Shown piece after piece: positions 1-8,514 of a stretch of 52,349 nucleotides of DNA. Under the pieces are notes generated by a model that was not told the DNA's origin, did not search any database, and saw nothing but the letters and a program-made list of their open reading frames with translations. The position numbers and the translations under genes were made by a program. Every line of letters begins with the position of its first letter. Position 1 is the stretch's first letter. Origin of the DNA: Gordonia gummivorans (GTDB lineage: Bacteria; Actinomycetota; Actinomycetes; Mycobacteriales; Mycobacteriaceae); assembly GCF_022513585.1 (NCBI RefSeq), contig NZ_JAKWBF010000035.1:1-52349 (forward strand). The letters run 5' to 3'.

Positions 1-17
1 CTGGTGAGAGGGCATTG

Positions 18-80
18 TCGTCTCACCAGGCCTTCGAGGTTCGTCGCTAGCGCTCCTCACACCTCAGGCAGCGGTGGTGG
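18..80. repeat. Dispersed intergenic repeat, copy A
   Basis: The segment matches a second copy at about 8137-8203. Shared blocks include TCTCACCAGG, TTCGAGG, CACCTCAGG and AGCGGTGG in the same order and spacing. It lies just downstream of the minus-strand Lon-like gene, outside any credible coding region. The left edge is uncertain because the window begins here. Function is unknown; REP-like or MITE-like are both possible. Confidence 0.6.
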
Positions 81-112
81 TTCTCCGAGCACCCAGGTAG
101 CGGCGTACCGCG

Positions 113-1180
113 TCAGCAGTGCGTGACCGGCCGTCCGGCTCCGAGGGCGTTGAGGGAGTCGACCGCGCCTTGCAGGGAGTCGACCTTCACCAACTCGAGG
201 CCGTCCGGTTTGTCGGAGGCGGCTTCGGAACAGTTGCTGCCGGGCACCAGGAAGACGGTCGCCCCGGCGTCTCGGGCGGCGCGGGTCTTGTGGGTGATGC
301 CGCCGATCGGCCCGACCACTCCGGTGTCGGTGATCGTGCCGGTGCCGGCGATGAACTTTCCGTGAGTGAGTTCGCCGGGGCTGAGCTTGTCGATGACGGC
401 CAGCGACAGCATCATTCCGGCCGACGGTCCGCCGATGTCGCCGACGGAGTAGGTGATCTTGAGCCCGGGGTCGGCGTTGACGACCGCCCCGTCGGCCCCG
501 ATGTTCGCCTTGCTGGGTTCGCGCGCGTCGGATCGCGGAATCACCGAGACTGCCGACGGAACGTTGTTGCGCACGATGTCGAGCGTGAGGGGCTTGCCGA
601 CGGGAGCCTTCTCCACCGCGTTGTCGAAGTCCTCGGCGGTCACGACAGGAGTGCCGCCGACGCGATTCACCTGGTCACCGAGTTTCAGGACGGTCGATGA
701 CGGTCCGCCGGACACGATCGTGCCGATCACCAGCTTGGTCGGCCGGTTGAGGAACCGCAGCGCCGCTGCGGTCGCGTCGTCCTCCGACCCGGTCATCTGC
801 TGGGCGTTTTCCTCACGCACCTGGTCGGTGGTCTTGTCCGGGTCGTAGATGCGGTCGCGTGGCTGCAGTGCGTACTCGCCGGACAGCCATTTGCCCATCG
901 CTTCGAAGAGACTCAAACCGTCGGTCACCGACACGGTGGTCAGGTTCAGGTTTCCGGTCGTCGGGTCGAGCTGGGCACCCTGGATGTCGACGATCGGGAG
1001 CGTCTGAACCTTGCCGTCCTGCCCCTTCACCTGCGCGGTCCCGAGCGTGTTCAGCGTCGGCCCGGGCCCGAGCGCGACGTAGGGCACGAGCACCTGGGTG
1101 CCGAGCACGAGAAGTACGACGAGTACCAGCGTGGTCACCGCGACCGTGGCGATCCGGCGGTACTGGGCCTGCAGCGTCAT
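113..1180 (-). CDS. PDZ domain-containing Lon-like serine protease (YlbL family)
   Basis: This is a membrane-anchored protein of 355 residues. One hydrophobic segment lies at about 9-33, so most of the protein should be outside the membrane. A PDZ-like region spans about 145-210 (GTIVSGGPSS, GDQVNRVGG). A C-terminal Lon-type (S16) domain carries the Ser in GGPSAG (about Ser253) and the Lys in HKTRAA (about Lys298), the expected Ser-Lys dyad. Length and layout fit the Rv3194c family (about 340 residues). The ATG at 1180 was chosen; a GTG nine bases upstream is also possible and neither has a good Shine-Dalgarno. It is divergent from the zincin-like gene, as in mycobacteria. The substrate is unknown. 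Confidence 0.9.
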   Translation of the reverse strand: MTLQAQYRRIATVAVTTLVLVVLLVLGTQVLVPYVALGPGPTLNTLGTAQVKGQDGKVQTLPIVDIQGAQLDPTTGNLNLTTVSVTDGLSLFEAMGKWLSGEYALQPRDRIYDPDKTTDQVREENAQQMTGSEDDATAAALRFLNRPTKLVIGTIVSGGPSSTVLKLGDQVNRVGGTPVVTAEDFDNAVEKAPVGKPLTLDIVRNNVPSAVSVIPRSDAREPSKANIGADGAVVNADPGLKITYSVGDIGGPSAGMMLSLAVIDKLSPGELTHGKFIAGTGTITDTGVVGPIGGITHKTRAARDAGATVFLVPGSNCSEAASDKPDGLELVKVDSLQGAVDSLNALGAGRPVTHC

Positions 1181-1291
1181 TCCGCTCACGTTAGCGATTC
1201 CACCGGCACCCCCGCATGTCTTGAGCGCACTACGCTCAACGCGAACACCTCACCCCCGATCTGGCGGTATTCGAGCGGTACCGTGGATGGC

Positions 1292-2656
1292 ATGAGTGAC
1301 CTGCCCTTCGGCTTCTCGTCGTCCGGTGACGACGACGACCGCCGCAAAGAATCCGACGGACCGGCCGGATTCGACCCGTCGTCGATGGATCCGGCTGCGC
1401 TGGGTCAGATGTTCTCCCAACTGGGCAGCATGCTCAGCGGCATGGGCGCCGGCATGACCGGCGGCGGCCAGGGACCGGTGAACTACCAGGTCGCGACCAA
1501 CTTGGCTCGTCAGCAGATCGGTTCGTTCACACCCGTTCTCGCCAAGGAGACCGGCGCCGTCGCCGACGCCGTGCGTCTTGCCGACGTCTGGCTCGACGAC
1601 GCGACCACCCTGCCCAGCGGAGTGTCGCAGTCGGTGGCGTGGACCCCCGTGCAGTGGCTCGAAGAGACGCTGCCCACATGGAAGGGCCTGTGCAATCCGG
1701 TCGCCGAGCAGCTCGCCCGGACGTGGCAGGACAACCTGCCCGCGGAGGCCGCACAGTTCGCCGGGCCGATGATGGGCATGCTCACCCAGATGAGCGGCAT
1801 GGCCTTCGGTACCCAACTCGGGCAGGGTCTCGGACAGCTCGCCAAGGAGGTGCTCACCTCCACCGACATCGGCCTCCCGTTGGCAGCCGAGGGTGTGGCG
1901 GTACTCCTCCCCGAGGCGATCGCGAAGTTCGCCGAAGGTCTCGAGCAGCCCGCGCAAGAGATCATCGTGTTCCTCGCCGCGCGCGAGGCCGCCCACGTCC
2001 GTTTGTTCACGCACGTTCCGTGGCTCCGCCAACGACTGCTGTCCACCGTGGAGGAATACGCCCGCGGGATCAGTGTCGACTTCAGCGGAATCGCTGACGC
2101 GACGTCGAGCATCGACCCCACCGAACTGTTCTCCAACCCCGGCAAACTCGAGGAGCTGATCGGGTCGTCGGCGTCGTTCGAGCCGACCACGACACCCGAG
2201 CAGAAGGCCGCACTCAACCGGCTCGAGACCTTGCTCGCACTCATCGAAGGGTGGGTCGAATCGGTCGTCGGTCAGGCACTCGGTGACCGGATCCCGAGTA
2301 CCGGCGCGCTCACCGAGACCATGCGTCGGCGTCGGGCGTCGGGCGGACCCGCCGAGCAGACCTTCGCGACCCTGGTGGGACTGGAACTGCGCCCACGAAA
2401 GGTGCGTGAGGCGTCGGATCTGTGGCGCAAGCTGCTCGATGCCTCCGACATCGCGACCCGCGACGGCGTCTGGGCACATCCCGACCTCATGCCCGACGGC
2501 GAAGATCTCGACCAACCGGCCGCATTCATCGACCGGGTCATCGGTGGTGACACCGGAGCCCTCGACGACCCGATCGCCGAACTCGAGCGGACGTTGGCGG
2601 CCGAACGCGACGACGACACCTCGGGCGAGTCCGACGACCCGCCGAAGACTCCATAG
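1292..2656 (+). CDS. Zincin-like metallopeptidase family protein (DUF2342 / Zincin_2)
   Basis: A 454-residue soluble protein of the family annotated as putative hydrolase or zinc-dependent metalloprotease (Rv3195 type). The N-terminal about 60 residues are Gly/Met/Asp-rich and probably disordered. The body is alpha-helical with the family signature REAAHVRLF at about 231-239. The signature has the form ExxH rather than a full HExxH, so metal-dependent activity is inferred from the family only. A GTG nine bases upstream is an alternative start. The gene is followed 79 bases later by the E1-like gene on the same strand. No signal peptide is visible. Confidence 0.85.
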   Translation: MSDLPFGFSSSGDDDDRRKESDGPAGFDPSSMDPAALGQMFSQLGSMLSGMGAGMTGGGQGPVNYQVATNLARQQIGSFTPVLAKETGAVADAVRLADVWLDDATTLPSGVSQSVAWTPVQWLEETLPTWKGLCNPVAEQLARTWQDNLPAEAAQFAGPMMGMLTQMSGMAFGTQLGQGLGQLAKEVLTSTDIGLPLAAEGVAVLLPEAIAKFAEGLEQPAQEIIVFLAAREAAHVRLFTHVPWLRQRLLSTVEEYARGISVDFSGIADATSSIDPTELFSNPGKLEELIGSSASFEPTTTPEQKAALNRLETLLALIEGWVESVVGQALGDRIPSTGALTETMRRRRASGGPAEQTFATLVGLELRPRKVREASDLWRKLLDASDIATRDGVWAHPDLMPDGEDLDQPAAFIDRVIGGDTGALDDPIAELERTLAAERDDDTSGESDDPPKTP

Positions 2657-2735
2657 TCGTCGACGCGGGAGCCATGCCTGTGGATAACTCGCCGCCACAC
2701 TGATTCGACGCGCCGCAGCCTGGCAGAGTCTGGTC

Positions 2736-3665
2736 ATGGAGACCCGACCGGCCACGCTTCCGATGATCCAGCCCGGAACACCGATTCTCGTGCGCCCGGC
2801 CAATCGGGTACACATCGGCACCGATCCGGCCGACAGTCTCGTCATCGACGTCGACGCCCAAGTGCAGGCATCCGCGGTGGCGGACCTGCTGCGTTCCATG
2901 CAGCAGCCCTGCCGCCCGGAGGACGTCGCCATGCGTATCCGGGCCGCGGGTCTCAACACCGCCGACGTCGACGAGATCCTGTCGCGCCTGGTGTCCGCCG
3001 GAAAAGCGCGCGTGCCGGCGGCCGCGTCCGCCGAACCCGCACTGCGCGTACGTATTCACGGGCAAGGGCCACTGGCCGATCTGATCGGTTCGCTGCTGTC
3101 GGAGACGGGGATCTCCGCACGCCACACCGCAAGACGCCCCGGCGCCGGAGCCATCGAGACCTGGGACACGAATCTTGTTGTCCTGACCGACTTCCTGGTG
3201 CACGATCCGAGCTTGACGAGCGCCCTGGCACGACTACGCATTCCCCACCTCCAGGTCCGGGTTCGTGATGGCGTCGGTGTTGTCGGCCCGCTCGTTCTCC
3301 CCGGCATGTCCAGTTGCCTGCGGTGCGCCGACCACCACCGCACCACGATGGAACCCGACTGGCCGTTGCTCGCCGCGCAACTCGTCCGGCAGCCCGGCTA
3401 CGCGAGTTCGGCAACTATCCGCACCACCGCAGCACTCGCGCATGTCCAGATCGAGCAACTCTGCACAGCCCTGCAGAACCCGGGCCGTGTCCGTCCGGCG
3501 TCGGACGGTTCGCGACCGCTACTGTTCGACAGGGTCCTCGAGTTCCGGCCGGACACGGCACGCATCGAGTTCACGCAGTGGCCGCCGCACCCGCTGTGCG
3601 AATGTCGCCCCCGCGCCGAACATGAGGGTCCGTCATCTATTCTTGACGGGGAAAGGATGCTATGA
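2736..3665 (+). CDS. E1-like / cyclodehydratase-related protein (TOMM precursor-binding type)
   Basis: A 309-residue protein resembling the ThiF/E1-like proteins annotated as cyclodehydratase or TOMM leader-binding protein (Rv3196 position). The first about 100 residues look like a winged-helix peptide-binding (RRE-like) region. The middle resembles a degenerate Rossmann fold (RVRIHGQGPLADLIGSLL at 104-121). Two cysteine pairs, C194/C197 and C288/C290, could form a structural zinc site. No YcaO partner, precursor peptide or transporter is nearby, so it is not part of a recognisable peptide-modification cluster. The TGA overlaps the ATG of the kinase gene (ATGA), which suggests translational coupling. 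The true function is unknown. Confidence 0.7.
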   Translation: METRPATLPMIQPGTPILVRPANRVHIGTDPADSLVIDVDAQVQASAVADLLRSMQQPCRPEDVAMRIRAAGLNTADVDEILSRLVSAGKARVPAAASAEPALRVRIHGQGPLADLIGSLLSETGISARHTARRPGAGAIETWDTNLVVLTDFLVHDPSLTSALARLRIPHLQVRVRDGVGVVGPLVLPGMSSCLRCADHHRTTMEPDWPLLAAQLVRQPGYASSATIRTTAALAHVQIEQLCTALQNPGRVRPASDGSRPLLFDRVLEFRPDTARIEFTQWPPHPLCECRPRAEHEGPSSILDGERML

Positions 3666-4975
3666 CCGACATCACCAGGGGGCAGGGTCGGCGCAACGCG
3701 AAGCTGGCGTCTCTCCCCATCGGAATGGCCGGCCGCGCGGCCGCAGGCTTCGGCAAGCGCATGGTCGGCAAGGACAAAGACCAAGTCAATCAGGAGTTGC
3801 TGGAGAAGTCCGCCGAGCAATTGTTCTCGGTTCTCGGCGAACTCAAGGGCGGGGCCATGAAGGTGGGCCAGGCGCTCTCCATCATGGAGGCCGCCATTCC
3901 CGACGAGTTCGGGGAGCCATTCCGCGAGGCACTCACCAAGCTGCAGGCCGACGCACCGCCGATGTCGGCGGACAAGGTCCACAAGGTCCTCGACCAACAG
4001 CTGGGCACCCGCTGGCGCGAACGCTTCGAGGAGTTCTCCGACACCCCGGCCGCTTCGGCGAGTATCGGGCAGGTCCACAAGGGCGTGTGGTCCGACGGGC
4101 GCACCGTCGCAGTGAAGGTGCAGTACCCGGGCGCCGACCACGCCTTGAAGGCCGACCTCAAGACCCTGTCGCGCATGTCGGGTCTGCTGCAGAAACTCTC
4201 GCCCGGCACCGACGTCAAGGCGATGATGGACGAGCTCATCGACCGGACCGAGGCCGAACTGGACTATCTCGGTGAGGCCGACAACCAGCGTGCTTTCGCC
4301 AAAGAGTTCGACGGCGACGAGCAGTTCCTCATCCCCAAGGTCGTGGCGAGCGCGCCCAAGGTGGTCGTCTCCGAATGGGTCGAAGGCACTGCGCTGTCGA
4401 AGATCATCACCACCGGCGACCAGGCGACGCGCGATGCCGCCGCCGCACGGATGGCCGAGTTCGAGGTGAGCTCACCATTCCGGTTGGGTCTGCTCCACGG
4501 CGACCCGCATCCCGGCAACTTCTTCATCGCCGACGACGGCCGCTTCGGTGTGCTCGACTTCGGCGCGGTCGGCCACTACCCCGGCGGACTGCCGCCGGAG
4601 ACCGGACCGATCCTGCGACTGGCCCGCGACAAGAAGTACGCCGAACTCAAAGAGCTGATGGTGGAGTCGGACTTCATTCTGGCGTCCCGCGCCGACAAGG
4701 TGGAGGCCGCCGACATCGAGGCCTACCTGAAGCCCTACGTCGATCCGCTGTACACCGAGTCGTTCCACTTCACCCGCAAGTGGATGCAGCGCGCGGCGGG
4801 CAAGGCCACCGACGTCCGGGGTGACGTGTACAAGACATCGCGAAATCTCAACGTGCCCAAGCGTTTCGTCATGGTTTTCCGGGTACTCGGCGGCTGCGTG
4901 GGCATCGCATCACAGCTCGAGGCAAACGCACCGTACCGCGCCATCATGGAAAAGTGGGTTCCGGGCCTGGCCTGA
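3662..4975 (+). CDS. ABC1/AarF (UbiB/COQ8-like) atypical kinase
   Basis: A 437-residue atypical protein-kinase-like ATPase of the ABC1 family (Rv3197 type). The family hallmark KxGQ is present as KVGQ at 67-70, the ATP-binding lysine is in AVKVQYPG (about Lys152), the catalytic loop is HGDPHPGN at 279-286 and the metal-binding DFG is at 299-301. COQ8/UbiB relatives support quinone or lipid biosynthesis; in mycobacteria this gene is in the WhiB7 neighbourhood and has been linked to macrolide tolerance, which is family knowledge and not shown here. The start is supported by AAAGGA four bases upstream and by the ATGA overlap with the preceding gene. Confidence 0.9.
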   Translation: MTDITRGQGRRNAKLASLPIGMAGRAAAGFGKRMVGKDKDQVNQELLEKSAEQLFSVLGELKGGAMKVGQALSIMEAAIPDEFGEPFREALTKLQADAPPMSADKVHKVLDQQLGTRWRERFEEFSDTPAASASIGQVHKGVWSDGRTVAVKVQYPGADHALKADLKTLSRMSGLLQKLSPGTDVKAMMDELIDRTEAELDYLGEADNQRAFAKEFDGDEQFLIPKVVASAPKVVVSEWVEGTALSKIITTGDQATRDAAAARMAEFEVSSPFRLGLLHGDPHPGNFFIADDGRFGVLDFGAVGHYPGGLPPETGPILRLARDKKYAELKELMVESDFILASRADKVEAADIEAYLKPYVDPLYTESFHFTRKWMQRAAGKATDVRGDVYKTSRNLNVPKRFVMVFRVLGGCVGIASQLEANAPYRAIMEKWVPGLA

Positions 4976-5000
4976 CGTCGCCCGAACCTCGACGAATAGC

Positions 5001-5047
5001 AATCGGTTGCCATGGCGCTCGCTTTCCGAGCGCCATGGCAACCGATT
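5001..5047. terminator. Bidirectional hairpin between convergent ABC1 kinase and whiB7 genes
   Basis: A perfect 21-bp inverted repeat (5001-5021 with 5027-5047) encloses a five-base loop, CTTTC. It sits in the 81-base gap between two convergent genes. On the plus strand it is followed by a pyrimidine-rich CTTCACTTCTC and not a pure T-run, so it may act as a bidirectional transcription barrier or an RNA 3' end stabiliser. Confidence 0.75.
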
Positions 5048-5056
5048 CTTCACTTC

Positions 5057-5347
5057 TCACGCGACCGTCTTACGCGGGCGGCCACGCGGCCGCTTGCGCG
5101 CGATGACGGTGCCGCGCTCGAAGATCTCCCCGCCCCAGACACCCCAGGGCTCGGCCCGATCCATCGCAGCCTGCAAGCACTGCGTCCGCAACGGGCACTC
5201 GGCGCACAGTTCCTTTGCGCGCTCGAGGTCGCGCGGGTCCTCGGCGAACCACAGGTCTGCATCGGCCACCTGGCAGGGCAGGTCCAATCGGCCAACCGAC
5301 ACGCGGTTCGCCGAAAGACAGGATTCGAGAACGCATTCGACAGTCAT
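5057..5347 (-). CDS. whiB7: Redox-sensing transcriptional regulator WhiB7
   Basis: A 96-residue Wbl protein that activates intrinsic antibiotic-resistance genes together with the primary sigma factor. Four iron-sulphur ligands are visible (C25, C48, C51, C57), followed by the Wbl turn WGVWGG at 68-73 and a C-terminal AT-hook RGRPRK at 88-93. The AT-hook separates WhiB7 from other Wbl proteins. The start at 5347 has GGAG six bases upstream; an ATG at 5359 would add four residues but lacks a ribosome site. Transcription probably starts far upstream, near 5845, and passes through a leader ORF and an intrinsic terminator described separately. The chromosomal position between the ABC1 kinase and uvrD2 is the same as in M. 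tuberculosis. Confidence 0.95.
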   Translation of the reverse strand: MTVECVLESCLSANRVSVGRLDLPCQVADADLWFAEDPRDLERAKELCAECPLRTQCLQAAMDRAEPWGVWGGEIFERGTVIARKRPRGRPRKTVA

Positions 5348-5457
5348 TCTGCTCTCCACATCTGCTCGTGATACTTGGGTGTTCTCCGACCCGAGTCCTC
5401 AATGTGGGAGAGCCGCTTCGCTTCTCATCGTGAGATGAGAACCGTGTGGGGCTTCAC

Positions 5458-5499
5458 AAAAAGGGCCACGGGTTCGCTTCTGCGATTCGCCCGTGGCCC
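5458..5499 (-). terminator. Intrinsic terminator in the whiB7 leader (attenuator)
   Basis: On the minus strand GGGCCACGGG (5499-5490) pairs perfectly with CCCGTGGCCC (5472-5463) and is followed directly by TTTTT (5462-5458). This is a textbook Rho-independent terminator. It lies after the leader ORF stop (5513) and about 110 bases before whiB7, so it would end transcription before the gene unless disrupted. Confidence 0.9.
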
Positions 5500-5512
5500 G
5501 AATGTCGTGGAG

Positions 5513-5764
5513 TCAACTACTCCATGAACTTCGATGCTGCACGGGGAACCGCTCTAGCGCTCGTGCTTCGGCGGCCGGTGCTCCGGCGAACGCTGCATGC
5601 GTTGCCGCCAGATGGAGGGCCATCGAACGCGGTACTGCGACCGCCCAGGAGCGGTCGCGACGAATCCGGGTATCGACAGCCGCAACACCGCTGATGGGTG
5701 CCGCACACGGCTTGGCCACAGGCAGGCAGCTACCGCCGGCCAGATACATATTGATTCCGTTCAC
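5513..5764 (-). CDS. Putative whiB7 leader peptide (uORF)
   Basis: An 83-codon reading frame in the whiB7 leader. It begins at a GTG preceded by AGGAG with seven-base spacing (5776-5772), the best ribosome site in the leader, and ends 13 bases before the attenuator stem. The predicted peptide (MNGINMYLAGGSCLPVAK at its start) has no recognisable domain and is Ala/Arg-rich toward its end. A six-base CCCGTG near its 3' end (5545-5540) could pair with CACGGG of the terminator 5' arm (5495-5490) and act as an antiterminator. A small hairpin (5508-5524) overlaps its stop codon. WhiB7/WblC genes are known to be controlled by ribosome-dependent attenuation at a uORF; the details here are inference. 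An upstream in-frame start at 5827 is less likely. Confidence 0.6.
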   Translation of the reverse strand: MNGINMYLAGGSCLPVAKPCAAPISGVAAVDTRIRRDRSWAVAVPRSMALHLAATHAAFAGAPAAEARALERFPVQHRSSWSS

Positions 5765-5851
5765 TTGTCCGCTCCTTTCCTTCTCGATGGCTTCCACGTG
5801 AGCTCCTGCGATGCGATGGACACGCACCTGTCACCCCGTGCTGACTCAACC

Positions 5852-5890
5852 AGGGTAGGTGGTGTCCGCAGGATCGCACAACCTATTTTT
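5852..5890 (-). promoter_or_regulatory. whiB7 promoter with AT-rich WhiB7-type element
   Basis: On the minus strand: AAAAATA (5890-5884), then -35 TTGTGC (5881-5876), an 18-base spacer and -10 TACCCT (5857-5852). WhiB7-activated promoters carry an AT-rich stretch just upstream of the -35, contacted by the AT-hook, so autoregulation is likely. The element overlaps the uvrD2 stop codon. Start-point about 5845. Confidence 0.65.
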
Positions 5891-8036
5891 GACCTGCGGT
5901 TTTCACCAAATCCAAGATCTCCTCGCCGTACTCGGAGAGCTTCTGCGCACCAATCCCGGAGATCGACACCAGCGCGGCGGTGTCGGTGGGACGTTGCTCG
6001 GCGATGGCGGTCAGCGTCTTGTCGGAGAACACCACATAGGCCGGCACCTTCTTCGTCTGCGCCCGATCGCGGCGCCACTCCTTGAGCGCCACCAGCAGAC
6101 CCTCGTCGAGGTCGGACGGACAGTCCGCGCATCGGCCCAGCAGCGTCGCGGTGGAATCCATCAACCGAGTCCCGCACACGCGGCACACCGGGCCTCGCCG
6201 TGACTTACGCTCCGGCGCAACACGGGAGGCCGGAGAGTCGTCGGGCACCAGGTCGGCGAGAAAACGCGAACGGCGTCGCGGGCGGCCGCCCTCGTTACGG
6301 GCCAGTGCCCACGACAGGTGCAGATGCTCGCGCGCCCGGGTCACCCCGACGTAGAACAGGCGCCGCTCCTCTTCGATCTCGTCGGCCGAGGCCTTGATCG
6401 CCTGGCTGATCGGCAGCGAACCGTCGGTCAGTCCCACCAGGAACACCGCATCCCATTCGAGTCCCTTGGCCGCATGCAACGACGACAAGGTGACGCCCTG
6501 GACGGTCGGCGGCTGCCGCGCCTGCGCACGCACCGACAGTTCGGCGACGAGTTCAGGCAGCGTGAGGTCGGAATTCTCCGTGACCATGTCGGCGGTCAGC
6601 ATCTCCAAGGCGCGCAACGACTGCCACCGGCTACGTGCCTGCGCACCGGCCGGTTCTTCGTCGGACAAACCGAGCTCGGCGAGAACCGCGCGCACGACGG
6701 TGGCAACCTCGGCGTCGGCCGGCAGTTCACGTCCGGCCATCACGGTGAGCTGCCGCATCGCCTGCCGGATCTCGGTCCGGGTGAAGAACGCCTCCCCGCC
6801 GCGCACCTGATACGGAATCCCCGCCTCGGTCAGCGCCTCTTCATAACTCTCCGACTGGGCGTTGACGCGGTAGAGGATTGCGATCTCGGCGGGTGACACC
6901 CCCGAATCCACCAGGCGCGCGATCTCAGCGGTCACCGCCGATGCGGCGGCCGGTTCGTCGTCGTACTCAGCGAATTGCGGCTCGGGGCCCGCCTGCCGCT
7001 GCCCGACCAGCTTGAGCCGTGTACCGGCGATCCGCCCGCGCGCAGCCCCGATCACCTGGTTGGCGAGATCGACGACCTGCGGCGTCGACCGGTAGTCGCG
7101 TTCCAGGCGGACCACCGTCGCATCCGGGAACCGACGGCCGAAATCCAGCAGGTACGACGGCGTCGCGCCGGTGAACGTGTAGATCGTCTGGTTGGCGTCG
7201 CCGACGACGGTCAGGTCGTCCCGGTCGCCCAGCCATGCGTTGAGCAAACCCTGCTGTACCGGGGTCACGTCCTGGTACTCATCGACGACGAAACACCGGT
7301 AGCGTGACCGGAACTCTTCTGCCACACCAGGATCGGCGGCCAGGATCTGCGTCATGTAGATCAGCAGATCGTCGAAGTCGAGCATCCGGTCACCGTCCGC
7401 CGACACCTTGGCATCCTCGTAATGCCCGTACACCGCAGCCACCTGGGAGGGCGGTGCCGGGGTGTCGCGGCCGACGCGCAACGCCGCCTCCGCATAGTGC
7501 TCGGGATCGATCAGCGACGCCTTGGCCCACTCGATCTCCGACGCGAGGTCGCGCACGGTGTCTGTCGAGGTGTCGAGTCGGGCGCGTCGCGCCGACCGTG
7601 AGACGACCGGAAACTTGTTGTCGAGCAGTTCCCACCGCGCGCTGCCGAACGCTCGCGGCCAGAAGTAACGCAGTTGGCGCATCGCTGCGGCGTGAAAGGT
7701 CTGGGCGGCAACGCTGTCGGTGCCGCGCGGGCCACCCACTCCGAGCGAGCGGAGCCGCGTCCGCATCTCACCCGCGGCGCGAGCAGTGAACGTCACCGCG
7801 AGTACCTGGCCCGGATTGACCTGGCCGCTCTCGATCAGATGCGCGATCCGCCGGGTGATCGTACGCGTCTTGCCGGTTCCGGCACCGGCCAGAACACACA
7901 CCGGACCGCGAGGCGCGAGGACCGCAGCACTCTGCTCGGGATCGAGGCCTGCGGCCTGCGTTGGCGCATTGCGAAGACGACTCGGATCGGACACGCCGTC
8001 CACTATCTCACCCACCACCGACGTCTTACCCGCCAT
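5883..8036 (-). CDS. uvrD2: ATP-dependent DNA helicase UvrD2
   Basis: A 717-residue superfamily 1A helicase. The Walker A motif GAGTGKTRT is at 51-59, with [11 protein letters not shown] (motif II), [13 protein letters not shown] (motif III) and later UvrD motifs through [13 protein letters not shown]. The helicase core is followed by a tetracysteine module (C618, C621, C636, C639) and a C-terminal HRDC domain, about 640-717. This HRDC-plus-tetracysteine layout distinguishes UvrD2 from UvrD1. Mycobacterial UvrD2 is essential and works in DNA repair and processing. The gene follows mrx1 after a 184-base gap that holds a dispersed repeat. Its stop codon overlaps the predicted whiB7 promoter. 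Confidence 0.93.
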   Translation of the reverse strand: MAGKTSVVGEIVDGVSDPSRLRNAPTQAAGLDPEQSAAVLAPRGPVCVLAGAGTGKTRTITRRIAHLIESGQVNPGQVLAVTFTARAAGEMRTRLRSLGVGGPRGTDSVAAQTFHAAAMRQLRYFWPRAFGSARWELLDNKFPVVSRSARRARLDTSTDTVRDLASEIEWAKASLIDPEHYAEAALRVGRDTPAPPSQVAAVYGHYEDAKVSADGDRMLDFDDLLIYMTQILAADPGVAEEFRSRYRCFVVDEYQDVTPVQQGLLNAWLGDRDDLTVVGDANQTIYTFTGATPSYLLDFGRRFPDATVVRLERDYRSTPQVVDLANQVIGAARGRIAGTRLKLVGQRQAGPEPQFAEYDDEPAAASAVTAEIARLVDSGVSPAEIAILYRVNAQSESYEEALTEAGIPYQVRGGEAFFTRTEIRQAMRQLTVMAGRELPADAEVATVVRAVLAELGLSDEEPAGAQARSRWQSLRALEMLTADMVTENSDLTLPELVAELSVRAQARQPPTVQGVTLSSLHAAKGLEWDAVFLVGLTDGSLPISQAIKASADEIEEERRLFYVGVTRAREHLHLSWALARNEGGRPRRRSRFLADLVPDDSPASRVAPERKSRRGPVCRVCGTRLMDSTATLLGRCADCPSDLDEGLLVALKEWRRDRAQTKKVPAYVVFSDKTLTAIAEQRPTDTAALVSISGIGAQKLSEYGEEILDLVKTAGQK

Positions 8037-8105
8037 GCTGCTTCCACCGTTCTTCCGCCGGCGAAGGCGCGAGGCGCCCCTACCGCTGGCTAGGTGCGAG
8101 CCTGC

Positions 8106-8203
8106 GAGCCTCGAAGCCCATGGCGAGGTGGAGTTGTTGTCTCACCAGGCCCTTCGAGGCTCTCGCCCAGCGCCTCGAGCACCTCAGGGAGCGGTGGGTT
8201 GAG
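8106..8203. repeat. Dispersed intergenic repeat, copy B, with inverted arms
   Basis: This fills most of the mrx1-uvrD2 gap. It has an 11-base inverted repeat, GAGCCTCGAAG (8106-8116) with CTTCGAGGCTC (8152-8162), followed by a region matching copy A near position 18. The 14 bases at 8106-8119 are identical to 52184-52197, and CTCAGGGAGCGG also recurs there. It is probably a genus-specific REP-like element. Confidence 0.65.
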
Positions 8204-8220
8204 GGAGAAGGTCGGGACGA

Positions 8221-8505
8221 TCAGACGCCCAGTTTGGCCTTGACCTCGGCGATCGACGGGTTGGTGGCGGTGGTGCCGTCTGCGTAGAGGACGGTCGGGA
8301 CCACGTGGTTGCCGCCGTTGACGCTGCCCACGAACTCGGCCGCGTCGGGGTTGAGCTCGATGTCGATCTCCTGCCAGTGGATGCCGCTGCTGCGCAGGCC
8401 GGTCTTCAGTCGCGCACAGAAGCCGCACCACGAGGTGGTGTACATGGTCAGTTCACCAGTGTCCGAGGTCCGCGCGCCGGCCTCGTCGTCGATCACATTG
8501 CTCAT
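8221..8505 (-). CDS. mrx1: Mycoredoxin (glutaredoxin-like, CGFC active site)
   Basis: A 94-residue thioredoxin-fold protein, Rv3198A-like. The redox site WCGFC puts the two cysteines at 27 and 30, and the family cis-proline is in HVVPTVLY. Mycoredoxin reduces mycothiol-protein mixed disulphides in actinobacteria that use mycothiol instead of glutathione. The first about 17 residues are extra relative to a minimal glutaredoxin; an alternative start at MYTTSWCGFC would remove the first strand and is unlikely. A GGAAC-n18-GTT promoter ends 10 bases before the ATG, so the mRNA is probably leaderless and under sigma-H control. It is downstream of nudC and upstream of uvrD2. Confidence 0.9.
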   Translation of the reverse strand: MSNVIDDEAGARTSDTGELTMYTTSWCGFCARLKTGLRSSGIHWQEIDIELNPDAAEFVGSVNGGNHVVPTVLYADGTTATNPSIAEVKAKLGV

Positions 8506-8514
8506 GTGGTCAAT

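Noticed and set aside
1250..2959. 569-codon minus-strand open frame
   Set aside because: It is antisense to the zincin-like and E1-like genes, both of which match known families.
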